Shown: positions 1 through 6,854, counted from the stretch's first letter. The stretch: 19,074 nucleotides of DNA from JBOFOR01 sp051654865 (GCA_051654865.1 JBOFYV010000127.1:1-19074); one strand, 5' to 3'. Made by a program: numbers and translations. Notes: a model not told the origin generated them from the letters alone.

Positions 1-93
1 GATTTTGATGAGTCCTTGATGATAGCAGCTATATTATTAACTATATCAATAACAACTACTGTATTAATAAAGAGACTACAAAGGGATATTTAA
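1..93 (+). CDS. ABC transporter permease, C-terminal end (partial)
   Basis: An open frame enters from the left edge and ends in TAA at 91-93, giving the last 30 residues of a protein. They form one hydrophobic helix (AAILLTISITTTVLI) followed by a basic tail (KRLQRD), as expected for the last membrane segment of an ABC permease with its tail in the cytoplasm. The ATPase gene starts 14 bases later on the same strand, so the two are probably one operon. The likely partner family is tungstate/molybdate permeases (TupB type), but that rests only on the neighbouring ATPase. Too little of the protein is in the window to prove the family. Confidence 0.55.
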   Translation, partial: DFDESLMIAAILLTISITTTVLIKRLQRDI

Positions 94-107
94 TTTAAGG
101 TGAAGAT

Positions 108-776
108 ATGATTTTAATTGAAAATATAGAAAAAGAAATAAAGCATCAAAATCCTTTAAAAATAAGTAATTTAAAATTTGAACAGGGACATATTTATTCA
201 GTTTTAGGTCACAATGGAAGCGGAAAAAGTACATTGGTAAAAATACTATATCACCTTGAACAGTTTGATATGGGGAGAATAAGTGTTAATAACGAAGGAT
301 TTAATGAAGAAGTTGTATATGAATATTTTGCATATAATCCTCAAAAAAGTAATTTTTTATTAGGGACTTTAAATGATAATTTTAACTATTTGTATAAGTA
401 TAGTAAAAATAAAAAACTTTTGTCTAAGGACAAGCTAAATGAATTAATAAAGGAGTTTGGTCTTGAAAATAAGTTAAATACAAATATAAAAAAATTATCT
501 GGTGGAGAACAAGCAAAGGCACAGTTTATAAGAACGTTAATAATGAACAAGGACTATAATCTATTTGATGAACCTATGGCAAATATGGATTTTAGTACAA
601 TTAAAAAGGCCGAAGTAAAATTATTAGAGTTAAAGCAAAATGGCAAAACGGTAATTTTAATTACACATGATTTTATACAAGCTAAAAGAGTAAGTGATTA
701 CATTGTATTTATGGAGAATTTAAATTATATAGATACATACACTTGCAAGGAATTTTTTGATACTTATGCATTTTAA
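108..776 (+). CDS. ABC transporter ATP-binding protein, tungstate/molybdate-like
   Basis: A 222-residue ABC ATPase that powers import or export by the permease encoded just upstream. Walker A is GHNGSGKST at residues 34-42, the Q-loop is near Q79, the ABC signature is LSGGEQ at 130-135, Walker B is NLFDEP at 151-156 with D154 and E155, the D-loop is ANMD, and the switch histidine is H187 in ITHD. The protein is a single nucleotide-binding domain without the C-terminal TOBE domain of larger ModC proteins, which fits TupC-type ATPases. The start is an ATG with AAGGTGAAG just upstream. The substrate is inferred from length and gene order only; another small-anion importer is possible. Confidence 0.72.
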   Translation: MILIENIEKEIKHQNPLKISNLKFEQGHIYSVLGHNGSGKSTLVKILYHLEQFDMGRISVNNEGFNEEVVYEYFAYNPQKSNFLLGTLNDNFNYLYKYSKNKKLLSKDKLNELIKEFGLENKLNTNIKKLSGGEQAKAQFIRTLIMNKDYNLFDEPMANMDFSTIKKAEVKLLELKQNGKTVILITHDFIQAKRVSDYIVFMENLNYIDTYTCKEFFDTYAF

Positions 777-787
777 AAAATTATAAC

Positions 788-818
788 TAGAGGGGGTAAC
801 GAAACGCTAACCCCTCTA
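788..818. terminator. bidirectional hairpin terminator
   Basis: The arms TAGAGGGG (788-795) and CCCCTCTA (811-818) pair perfectly, and the inner part adds further pairs around a GAAAC loop. It lies between the ends of the plus-strand ATPase and the minus-strand DUF378 gene. The better T-run follows the hairpin on the minus strand (complement of the A-run at 775-781). The loop resembles the hairpin at 15331-15366. Confidence 0.75.
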
Positions 819-839
819 ATTATATTATATAAATTAACA

Positions 840-1052
840 CTACATCATATTGAAGAAATAAATCACAGCAACATAAATAGCTGACAAACCAACTAATCCA
901 TATACAACTCTGCTTAAAGTACTTATATTTCCAAACTTACCTCCACCTGCAAGTAGGGCAGCCACTAAATCAAATTGAAATAAACTAACTAAGCCCCAGT
1001 TTAAAGCTCCTACAAGTACTAAAACCATTGCTAGTGTGTAAATTATACTCAT
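840..1052 (-). CDS. DUF378 family small membrane protein
   Basis: A 70-residue protein with two hydrophobic segments, about residues 4-33 and 46-67. The LVGALNWGLVSLFQFDLVAA stretch and the later SRVVYGLVGLSA stretch are typical of DUF378 (YuzA-like) proteins, which are small integral membrane proteins of unknown function. The start codon has a perfect AGGAGG 8 bases upstream on the minus strand. It is a single-gene unit, divergent from the helical protein at 1174 and convergent with the ABC ATPase, with which it shares a terminator. No function can be assigned from sequence. Confidence 0.85.
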   Translation of the reverse strand: MSIIYTLAMVLVLVGALNWGLVSLFQFDLVAALLAGGGKFGNISTLSRVVYGLVGLSAIYVAVIYFFNMM

Positions 1053-1173
1053 ATGTGAAACCTCCTAATTACTAATTTATGTTAGTTTGTGTATATAAAA
1101 CTTTAATATACATAAAATAAATTTTATATACATCATTTAAAATAAAAGATTTTATAAAGGAGATTATATATAT

Positions 1174-1602
1174 ATGAATGGAAATGCAGAATTACTAAAC
1201 TTTATATACCAAAATTCTCAAATGGGTGTAGAGTCACTTGAAAAGTTAATATCAGTGTCAAAAGACTCACAGTTTACTAGATGTTTACAAGAACAATTGA
1301 ATGAATATAAGTATATAAACAGTGAAGCAAAAAATAGATTAAATGAAAATGGATATGATGAAAAGGGAATAGGCACTCTTACTAAAATACAAAGCTATAT
1401 AATGCTTAATTTTCAAACTATTATGGACAAAACAACATCTCATTTAGCGGAGATGATTATTATAGGATCTAATATGGGTGTGATAGATGCGATAAAAAAT
1501 ATTAAAAAATACAACAATGTAGAGCCAAGCATTTTAAAACTAATGGAGCATTTAAAGGTTTTTGAAGAAAATAATATAGAAAAATTAAAACAATTTTTAT
1601 AA
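1174..1602 (+). CDS. hypothetical protein, ferritin-like helical bundle
   Basis: A 142-residue soluble protein that looks almost entirely alpha-helical, with four amphipathic stretches at about residues 4-30, 32-57, 68-105 and 117-141. The helix layout resembles ferritin-like or DUF2383-type bundles, but no clear metal-ligand pair (ExxH) is visible, so no iron-binding role is claimed. Similar short proteins are common in Peptostreptococcaceae (from memory, not searched). AAGGAGA lies about 11 bases upstream of the ATG. It has its own strong terminator and looks monocistronic. Confidence 0.7.
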   Translation: MNGNAELLNFIYQNSQMGVESLEKLISVSKDSQFTRCLQEQLNEYKYINSEAKNRLNENGYDEKGIGTLTKIQSYIMLNFQTIMDKTTSHLAEMIIIGSNMGVIDAIKNIKKYNNVEPSILKLMEHLKVFEENNIEKLKQFL

Positions 1603-1604
1603 TA

Positions 1605-1632
1605 AAGCTAGCCTAGATTTAGGCTAGTTTTT
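1605..1632 (+). terminator. Rho-independent terminator
   Basis: The arms CTAGCCTA (1608-1615) and TAGGCTAG (1620-1627) form a hairpin with a GATT loop. It is followed by TTTTTAA. It lies 5 bases after the stop of the helical protein gene. Confidence 0.85.
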
Positions 1633-1753
1633 AATTTTAAAATTATATTATTAAATTATATAGTTGTAAAATATATCCTATATAAATTATAAATATTATA
1701 TTAGATTTTTTATAATACTAAAATAAAAAAGTATATTATAAAGGAGATAAAAA

Positions 1754-2251
1754 ATGAAAAAAATTATTAAATATTTTTCAGTAATGATGATACTATCTAT
1801 ACTAGTATTACCTGCAGGGAGTTCATTTGCACAAGATAAAGATATAGTAGATATAGCCATTAGTGATGGTAGATTTACTACACTAGTAGAATCCCTAAAG
1901 GCTGCTGATTTAGTAGATACTCTTAAAGGAAAAGGTCCGTTTACAGTGTTTGCTCCTACAGATGATGCTTTCAAAAAACTTCCAAGCGGTACGGTTGAAA
2001 GTTTATTAAAGCCAGAGAACAAGAATACTCTTACTGATATATTACTTTATCACGTAGTACCAGGTAATCTAAGTTCTAAACAGGTAGTTGCTTTAGATGG
2101 CAAAGAGCTAACTTTAGCAAATGGTAAAAAAGCATCTATACATATAAAAGATGGAGAGGTTTTCATAAATGATTCTAAGATAATAATTACAGATATAAAA
2201 GGAAGTAACGGTATAATTCATGTTATAGACACAGTATTAATTCCAAAATAA
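1754..2251 (+). CDS. secreted fasciclin (FAS1) domain protein
   Basis: A 165-residue exported protein made of a signal peptide and one FAS1 domain. Residues 1-26 are a typical signal peptide (KK at the start, hydrophobic core, probable cleavage after SSFA). The FAS1 domain fills residues 28-165. The H1 motif is GPFTVFAPTDDAF (61-73), the YH motif is in LLYHVVPG (about 97-104), and the H2 motif is GIIHVIDTVLIP at the C-terminus. FAS1 domains mediate adhesion or protein-protein contact. There is no lipobox or sortase signal, so it is probably released or loosely wall-bound. AAGGAG precedes the ATG, and the gene stands alone between two terminators. Confidence 0.93.
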   Translation: MKKIIKYFSVMMILSILVLPAGSSFAQDKDIVDIAISDGRFTTLVESLKAADLVDTLKGKGPFTVFAPTDDAFKKLPSGTVESLLKPENKNTLTDILLYHVVPGNLSSKQVVALDGKELTLANGKKASIHIKDGEVFINDSKIIITDIKGSNGIIHVIDTVLIPK

Positions 2252-2256
2252 ATAAT

Positions 2257-2301
2257 AAAAAGGACTGCATATATATTCTCTATATAGATGTAGTCCTTTT
2301 T
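2257..2301 (+). terminator. Rho-independent terminator
   Basis: The arms AAAAAGGACT (2257-2266) and AGTCCTTTTT (2292-2301) pair, with further pairing inside (CAT with ATG). The T-run closes the right arm. It lies just after the fasciclin gene. Confidence 0.88.
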
Positions 2302-2361
2302 ATTGTTTATAATCAAAGATACATACACTTTTATATTAAAATATTAAAATTTATAAAAAAG

Positions 2362-2389
2362 TGAACCAAATAGCATACATATACATCTA
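2362..2389 (+). promoter_or_regulatory. possible ECF sigma-dependent promoter
   Basis: TGAACC at 2362-2367 is followed after 16 bases by CATCTA at 2384-2389. This resembles the AAC-containing -35 and CGTC-like -10 of ECF promoters. It lies about 55 bases upstream of the ECF sigma gene, where an autoregulated promoter is expected. The -10 match is imperfect. Confidence 0.4.
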
Positions 2390-2445
2390 ACTAGTGTAAA
2401 GCAAATACATAGCGCTATAATTTGCAAGGAAAGGTAGGAAGTTAA

Positions 2446-2928
2446 TTGAATAGAGAAACATTCATACAAAAAGTAATAGATATTGAAGATACCTTATATC
2501 GTGTAGCTAAAACAATACTCACTCATAATCAAGACTGTGAAGATGCAGTACAAGAAGCAATACTCAAGGCTTACGATAAATTAAGTACATTAAAACAAGA
2601 ACAATTCTTTAAAACTTGGTTAGTTAGAATAGTATTAAATGAATGCTACAGCTTAAAAAGAAAAGAAATAATCAAAGTTCCTTATGAAGAATGTCATAAA
2701 AATATAAACAATGAAGAAGCATATGATTACAATGAGTTATACAAAGCAATAAATAAACTACCAGATAAAGTTAAAATAACAATTGTTCTTTATTATGTAG
2801 AGGGATATTCAATAGAAGAAATAAAACAAATATTAAAAATACCTTCAGGAACAGTAAAAAGCAGACTATCCAAAGGACGCAAATTATTAAAACTGAAGCT
2901 AGAAAATATGGAGGGAATATATGAATAA
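2446..2928 (+). CDS. RNA polymerase sigma factor, ECF subfamily
   Basis: A 160-residue ECF sigma factor that directs RNA polymerase to its own small regulon. Sigma-2 occupies about residues 10-75 (DCEDAVQEAILKAYDKL, then FFKTWLVRIVLNEC, the -10 recognition and core-binding helices). Sigma-4 occupies about 100-152 (LPDKVKITIVLYYVEGYSIEE and the helix-turn-helix IPSGTVKSRLSKGRKLLK). There is no sigma-3, as is normal for the family. The start is TTG at 2446, with GGAAAGGTAGGAAG upstream and no better ATG. It overlaps the next gene by 8 bases, which indicates translational coupling with its anti-sigma factor. Confidence 0.9.
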   Translation: MNRETFIQKVIDIEDTLYRVAKTILTHNQDCEDAVQEAILKAYDKLSTLKQEQFFKTWLVRIVLNECYSLKRKEIIKVPYEECHKNINNEEAYDYNELYKAINKLPDKVKITIVLYYVEGYSIEEIKQILKIPSGTVKSRLSKGRKLLKLKLENMEGIYE

Positions 2929-3685
2929 TAACCTTAAAAATACCTTTCCTGATACACCAAATAATTTTAAAAAGAGGGTAAGGGCTACTCTAAATAGCCT
3001 ACCAGAAAAAGAGGAGTGTATAAAGATGGAGAGAAAAATATATAAAAATGGATCTTTTAAGAAAAAATTAGTAGTAGGATTAGCAGCTACATTTGTACTA
3101 GGAACAACAGCTTTTGCAGTTGGCAAGCTATCTTCAATAGTTGGAAGCACTAGTAATATACCTACTTATAGAAATATGCCAAGTATAGAAGTAGTAAACA
3201 AAGACTTTGGATTTGAACCAAAATTAGTAGATGAATTTGAGAATGGATATAAGTTTAAAAGTGGTCATACTTCAAACAATGAAGGTTTTGATGAAGATGG
3301 AAACTCTTATGGAAAATCTAAAGCTCTTACTATGTTCTACAAAAAAAATAAATGTGAGATTAGTATTACAGTAGAGGATATGACGCTGGTAGCAGAATCT
3401 GAAAATGCAGTTATAGCTGGTAACTACAATAATACAGATATATACTATACATCATATATAAACAAATTTGTTCCGGTAGATTATGAAATGACAGAACAGG
3501 ACAAAAAGGATGAAGCATCAGGGAAATATGTATTCAGTGTAGGAAGTAGAGAAGTAGAGACATCTGAGATTCAACATATAGGATTCAAATTAGATGGACT
3601 ATATTATTCAATTTTAGGTATGGATTCTGATTTAAAACAAGAAGATTTAGTAAAAATGGCACAGGAGATTATAGATGTAAAATAG
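2921..3685 (+). CDS. membrane-anchored anti-sigma factor (DUF4367-like ectodomain)
   Basis: A 254-residue protein that overlaps the ECF sigma gene and is probably its cognate anti-sigma factor. Residues 1-48 are a charged cytoplasmic part that should bind the sigma factor. Residues 49-68 form one membrane helix (KLVVGLAATFVLGTTAFAVG). The rest is an extracytoplasmic domain. Its end (FKLDGLYYSILGMDSDLKQEDLVKMAQEI) resembles DUF4367-type ectodomains, where a substrate-like strand is followed by a helix. No zinc-binding HxxxCxxC motif of ZAS-type anti-sigma factors is seen. The role rests on gene order and topology. Release of sigma would need cleavage or a shape change in response to an envelope signal. 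Confidence 0.78.
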   Translation: MNNNLKNTFPDTPNNFKKRVRATLNSLPEKEECIKMERKIYKNGSFKKKLVVGLAATFVLGTTAFAVGKLSSIVGSTSNIPTYRNMPSIEVVNKDFGFEPKLVDEFENGYKFKSGHTSNNEGFDEDGNSYGKSKALTMFYKKNKCEISITVEDMTLVAESENAVIAGNYNNTDIYYTSYINKFVPVDYEMTEQDKKDEASGKYVFSVGSREVETSEIQHIGFKLDGLYYSILGMDSDLKQEDLVKMAQEIIDVK

Positions 3686-3710
3686 TTAATTTAAATATAG
3701 TTATACAGAC

Positions 3711-3758
3711 AGCTGATAGATTCTATACCTATTTAGGTTTAGAAGTTATCAGCTTTTT
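3711..3758 (+). terminator. Rho-independent terminator, copy 1 of a conserved hairpin
   Basis: A long hairpin with outer arms AGCTGATA (3711-3718) and TATCAGCT (3747-3754) and inner pairing of TTCTATACCT with AGGTTTAGAA, ending in TTTTT. Its sequence is closely matched by the terminator at 4945-4990. Confidence 0.85.
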
Positions 3759-3831
3759 ACGTATAAGGATACTATATTAACTTCAAAACTGTTACAATTT
3801 AAGGGAGAACGACAAAGGGGGAAGAATTAAA

Positions 3832-4929
3832 TTGATTAATAAAGAGCCAAAATCATATGGAATAATAGTAACCACACTGATAACTATAGGTGTCATACTA
3901 ATTATAGGCTTGTCTTTAAAAAATATAGATATGGAATATGAAGAAAGGACTAGCTGTATACCACCAGACAAAAACGTATTAGCAGTAGGTCAACCTAAAT
4001 ATATAACCCACGAAGGTGAATCTAAATACTCACAAATAAATATAAAAAATACCTCAAATCATACCCTCTACAACATATGGATAGACTTAGAACAGCAAGA
4101 AATGAACGAAAAATCAACATTCTTAGTTCCATCATACACACTAACATCATTAAAACCAGGTGAAAGTGCAGTATTAAGTTACGAACATAATGATTTAAAA
4201 GAAAACCAAGCACTAACAATAGATTCATACACGTATATGGATGGTAATGGAAAGCAATTTAAAGTAAATAATACAAAGACATCAGATACAGATAATCCAA
4301 ACACATATATTGAAACCACTAAAAAAGAGTTTAAATATGAAACTTTAACTAATGACATTGATAAAATAACTATAGAAAATACTGAAATAGTAGAGTCCAA
4401 TGGCAAAAACTACTTAAAAATAGACTTAAAGAATAATAGTGAAGTAGATCTAAAAGATGTAAACTTAACATTCAAAGAATACAACAATGGTATAGTGATA
4501 GGAGAAAACACACAGAATGTATCTACAAGGATAGCACCTAAAGAAAAAGCAACTATATCAGTCGAAATAAGTAGTGATACAAACCTAGAACTAGAACAGT
4601 ATGTATATAGTATAGATGATGATTCTAATAAGGAGAAATACAATAAGGTTTATAGTGTATTTGTAAATGAAGAAAAATACCACCTTGAAGAATATGTTGA
4701 TAGTGAATTAGAAAGACGTATAACTATGATATTTTTAGGATCCAACGTTATAGTGCTAGGTATATGTGGAATTCTAGATAAATATTGTAGTAGACTAGAA
4801 AAGAAAGGTGCTCTAGAAGAAGATATAGACTATAATAATAAAGCTAGAATAGTAAAAATAATTAGCCAATTAATATATATGATTTATATAGGGTTACTTA
4901 TATATGTTTTATTGTATAATAAAATTTAA
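3832..4929 (+). CDS. membrane protein with duplicated Ig-like ectodomain, unknown function
   Basis: A 365-residue protein that I cannot place in a named family. An N-terminal membrane helix (about residues 9-29) is followed by a 260-residue ectodomain and two C-terminal helices (about 295-313 and 339-362), which are separated by a charged loop. The ectodomain seems to contain two related beta-rich units, about 60-125 (QINIKNTSNHTLYNIWIDL... LKPGESAVLSYE) and 188-262 (LKIDLKNNSEVDLKDVNLTF... IAPKEKATISVE). They resemble FxLYD/DUF5067-type Ig-like domains. The start is TTG at 3832 after GGGGGAAG. It follows the ECF/anti-sigma pair after a terminator and ends in a near copy of the same terminator. 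It may be a target or sensor of that system, which is inference only. Confidence 0.65.
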   Translation: MINKEPKSYGIIVTTLITIGVILIIGLSLKNIDMEYEERTSCIPPDKNVLAVGQPKYITHEGESKYSQINIKNTSNHTLYNIWIDLEQQEMNEKSTFLVPSYTLTSLKPGESAVLSYEHNDLKENQALTIDSYTYMDGNGKQFKVNNTKTSDTDNPNTYIETTKKEFKYETLTNDIDKITIENTEIVESNGKNYLKIDLKNNSEVDLKDVNLTFKEYNNGIVIGENTQNVSTRIAPKEKATISVEISSDTNLELEQYVYSIDDDSNKEKYNKVYSVFVNEEKYHLEEYVDSELERRITMIFLGSNVIVLGICGILDKYCSRLEKKGALEEDIDYNNKARIVKIISQLIYMIYIGLLIYVLLYNKI

Positions 4930-4944
4930 CAATACTAACAAAAA

Positions 4945-4991
4945 GTCGATAACATTTATACCTATTTTGGTGTGGAAGTTATCGTCTTTTT
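4945..4991 (+). terminator. Rho-independent terminator, copy 2 of a conserved hairpin
   Basis: The arms CGATAAC (4947-4953) and GTTATCG (4978-4984) pair, and TTTATACC pairs inside with GGTGTGGA using G-T wobbles. CTTTTT follows. The loop region TATACCTATTT and the GAAGTTATC arm are shared with the terminator at 3711-3758. Confidence 0.85.
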
Positions 4992-5029
4992 AAATTATTT
5001 ATAATTTTTAAAAAAATAATGGTAATAGG

Positions 5030-5092
5030 TTGACAAATAAAGTTGTCATAGCATACTATTAACTATGACAACTTTATTTGTCATAAAGACAA
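5030..5092 (+). promoter_or_regulatory. promoter overlapped by nested palindromic operator of the XRE gene
   Basis: A perfect 21-bp inverted repeat has arms at 5031-5051 and 5063-5083 with an 11-base centre. Each arm is itself a dyad, TGACAA-N6-TTGTCA (5031-5048 and 5066-5083). A further TTGTC-N5-GACAA lies at 5078-5092. TTGACA at 5030-5035 with CATACT at 5052-5057 (16-base spacing) gives a sigma-A promoter inside the repeat. A repressor bound here would block RNA polymerase, so the gene is probably repressed by its own XRE product. No T-run follows, so termination is unlikely. Confidence 0.75.
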
Positions 5093-5115
5093 TGAAAATA
5101 GTCAGGAGGGGTTAG

Positions 5116-5319
5116 ATGCCATTAAATAATCGTTTAAAAGAATACAGAGCTAAAATAAATGTAAATCAAACTGAAATGGGACTACTAGTTGGTGTATCTA
5201 GACAAACAATAAGTCAAATTGAAAGGGGTGATTATTCTCCCTCTGTTACTTTAGCGTTAAAAATATCAAAAATATTTAATGTAAATGTAGAAGATATATT
5301 TAGTTATGAGGAGGATTAA
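5116..5319 (+). CDS. XRE-family helix-turn-helix regulator
   Basis: A 67-residue DNA-binding protein that is nearly all HTH_3 domain. The helix-turn-helix is around residues 16-37 (QTEMGLLVGVSRQTISQIERG), and PSVTLALKISKIFNVNVEDIF completes the five-helix fold. Short regulators of this YozG-like type commonly precede a small membrane protein. That is the case here, since its end overlaps the ribosome site of the DUF3169 gene. CAGGAGGGG lies 7 bases upstream of the ATG. The nested palindrome at the promoter is its likely operator, so autorepression is expected. The inducing signal is unknown. Confidence 0.9.
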   Translation: MPLNNRLKEYRAKINVNQTEMGLLVGVSRQTISQIERGDYSPSVTLALKISKIFNVNVEDIFSYEED

Positions 5320-5323
5320 AGTA

Positions 5324-6124
5324 ATGAATGATAACCGTACAAGTGAAATAAAAAAAGAAGATAAAAAAGCGTTTAGAGGATACTTGGCAATAATGATAGT
5401 ATCTGGAATAGCAGGAGCCACTTTTAGTCTGGTAAGTGATAATTTAAAAGATACTTTAGGGGATAATTTAGCTAACTTCTTTATGAATGTTCTTGAACAA
5501 ATTGCACCGTATGCAACGATAGTTCTTTCAATGATAGTAATAATAATATCTAGCATTATATATACTAAATCACGAAAAGGATATGAATTGTGGAAGGATA
5601 CAGATACAGATGAGGATGAAGATACTATAGATAAGATAGAGCAAAACTTATCATATGTTTTATTAGCTGTATCTGTAAATATGATACTAGGATTTTTCTT
5701 TTTAGGAGCGGGATTCAAATTAATAATATTTAATAATGTAAATGATGAGCTTGATATTATTAAATCTATTTATTTACTTATAGGATTTATACTATGTGCA
5801 GCCTCAAGTACAATAATTCAAAAGAAAATAGTCAATCTAGCAAAAGAAATTAACCCATTATTAAAAGGTAGTGTGTATGATAGCAAATTTGCAAAGAAAT
5901 GGATTGATAGTTGTGATGAATCTTTAAAGTTGGAGATATATAAAAGCGCTTATAAGTCATTTACATCAGTATCTTTTACTTGTGCTATACTATGGTTATT
6001 TTGTATAGTAGGATTTGATTTATGGAATTTTGGGATAATGCCGCTAGTAATGGTAACTATTATATGGCTAGTTTTAACAGTTTCATACAGCTTAGAATCA
6101 ATAAAAAATTCAAAGCGAAAGTAA
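5324..6124 (+). CDS. DUF3169 family membrane protein
   Basis: A 266-residue integral membrane protein with about six membrane helices. Two lie near the N-terminus (AIMIVSGIAGATFSLV and IVLSMIVIIISSIIY), two in the middle (VLLAVSVNMILGFFFLGAGF and SIYLLIGFILCAASSTII) and two near the C-terminus (CAILWLFCIVGFDLW and PLVMVTIIWLVLTVSYSL). The length, topology and partnership with a small XRE regulator match DUF3169 proteins, whose function is not established. An in-frame ATG exists at 5306, but GAGGAGG at 5308-5314 sits 9 bases before the ATG at 5324, so 5324 is preferred. It is cotranscribed with the regulator, and the two coding regions are 4 bases apart. Confidence 0.85.
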   Translation: MNDNRTSEIKKEDKKAFRGYLAIMIVSGIAGATFSLVSDNLKDTLGDNLANFFMNVLEQIAPYATIVLSMIVIIISSIIYTKSRKGYELWKDTDTDEDEDTIDKIEQNLSYVLLAVSVNMILGFFFLGAGFKLIIFNNVNDELDIIKSIYLLIGFILCAASSTIIQKKIVNLAKEINPLLKGSVYDSKFAKKWIDSCDESLKLEIYKSAYKSFTSVSFTCAILWLFCIVGFDLWNFGIMPLVMVTIIWLVLTVSYSLESIKNSKRK

Positions 6125-6150
6125 ATTAAACAATAAAATATTTAAATATG

Positions 6151-6201
6151 AAAAGATACAAAGTAGCAAATATAATATATACTACTTCATGTATCTTTTT
6201 T
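6151..6201 (+). terminator. Rho-independent terminator
   Basis: The arms AAAAGATACA (6151-6160) and TGTATCTTTT (6190-6199) form the outer stem, and AAGTAG pairs with CTACTT inside. A run of seven T ends the element. It closes the XRE-DUF3169 operon. Confidence 0.85.
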
Positions 6202-6220
6202 TAGTTAAAAATGTACAAAA

Positions 6221-6248
6221 TTAACTTACTGGATAGGTTACCTATCAT
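6221..6248 (+). promoter_or_regulatory. possible promoter with palindrome in the spacer
   Basis: TTAACT (6221-6226) and TATCAT (6243-6248) are 16 bases apart. A perfect palindrome, GATAGGT-T-ACCTATC (6232-6246), fills most of the spacer and touches the -10. It is about 60 bases upstream of the frameshifted sigma gene and could be an operator. The -35 is weak. Confidence 0.35.
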
Positions 6249-6306
6249 TTAAAACGAATTAATATATATAGGGTAATTTACTAAAAAATTATGAAGGGGA
6301 ACGATA

Positions 6307-6432
6307 ATGAAAGTAAATGAAAACAACTTTATAGAACAACTAAAGCGAAAAAATGAAAAAGCTTTAGTTTATGTAATAGATAACTACGGATGGATCATAA
6401 ATTCATCTATAAAAAATATCTATACAACCTAA
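6307..6432 (+). pseudogene. 5' part of frameshifted ECF sigma factor gene
   Basis: An ATG at 6307 has AAGGGGA 6 bases upstream and opens a 41-codon frame that ends in TAA at 6430. Its product begins MKVNENNFIEQLKRKNEKAL and continues VYVIDNYGWIINSSIK. This is the usual N-terminus of the clostridial ECF sigma factors paired with DUF4179 anti-sigma proteins. The rest of the protein is in the -1 frame (6390-6845). The switch can be placed at the six-A run 6411-6416, and one extra A there would restore a single 179-residue protein. This is the only start with a proper ribosome site, so the downstream frame is probably not translated on its own. Confidence 0.7.
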
Positions 6433-6845
6433 AAGATTATCATGATGAATGTTTTGACGATATCTTATTAGGCATATGGAACAACATAAATAGCTTTGAT
6501 GAAAGTAAAAATTCTTTTGAAAATTGGATAGCAGCAATATCAAAGTACAAAGCCATCGACTACAAAAGAAAATACAACAAACATTTAGAAGAAGAAAACA
6601 TAGAAGAATTAAACATACCCTCAAAAGAAAATACTTTTGAAACAATAACGAAAAATGAACTAGATAAAGAAGTAGAACAAATACTAGATCACTTAAGCAC
6701 CGAAGATAAAAACATATTTATAAAGCTTTTTGTAGAAGGCAAAGAGGTAGAATATGTAAGCCAAGAGATGAACATACATAAGAATAATATTTACAATAGA
6801 GTAAGCAAAGGTAAAGCTAAACTAAGAAAGTTATTTCAAAGGTAG
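6390..6845 (+). CDS. ECF sigma factor, main part, out of frame with its true start
   Basis: A 151-codon frame holding most of an ECF sigma factor. Sigma-2 includes YLYNLKDYHDECFDDILLGI, and FENWIAAISKYKAIDYKRKY is the conserved -10 recognition region. Sigma-4 includes LSTEDKNIFIKLFVEGKEVE and the helix-turn-helix MNIHKNNIYNRVSKGKAKLRK. The ATG at 6390 has no ribosome site, and its first residues (MDHKFIY) do not look like the family. The true N-terminus is encoded from 6307 in another frame. The junction carries the heptamer A-AAA-AAT (6411-6417) in the upstream frame. Either the gene is broken by a one-base deletion, or it is read through by a -1 shift, or the base run was miscounted. It abuts the anti-sigma gene. 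Confidence 0.75.
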   Translation: MDHKFIYKKYLYNLKDYHDECFDDILLGIWNNINSFDESKNSFENWIAAISKYKAIDYKRKYNKHLEEENIEELNIPSKENTFETITKNELDKEVEQILDHLSTEDKNIFIKLFVEGKEVEYVSQEMNIHKNNIYNRVSKGKAKLRKLFQR

Positions 6846-6854
6846 GTGGTAAAT

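Noticed and set aside
1696..2022. Minus-strand open frame opposite the fasciclin gene
   Set aside because: It is antisense to a clear signal peptide and FAS1 domain, is low in complexity and has no ribosome site.
5031..5083. Terminator between 4929 and 5116
   Set aside because: There is no T-run after the repeat, a proper terminator already lies at 4945-4991, and a promoter overlaps the arms.
5306..5323. Upstream ATG of the DUF3169 gene
   Set aside because: It would place the strong GAGGAGG inside the coding region; the ATG at 5324 is correctly spaced from it.
6232..6246. MerR-type operator
   Set aside because: MerR promoters have a 19-20 base spacer and a MerR gene is normally nearby; neither is seen.
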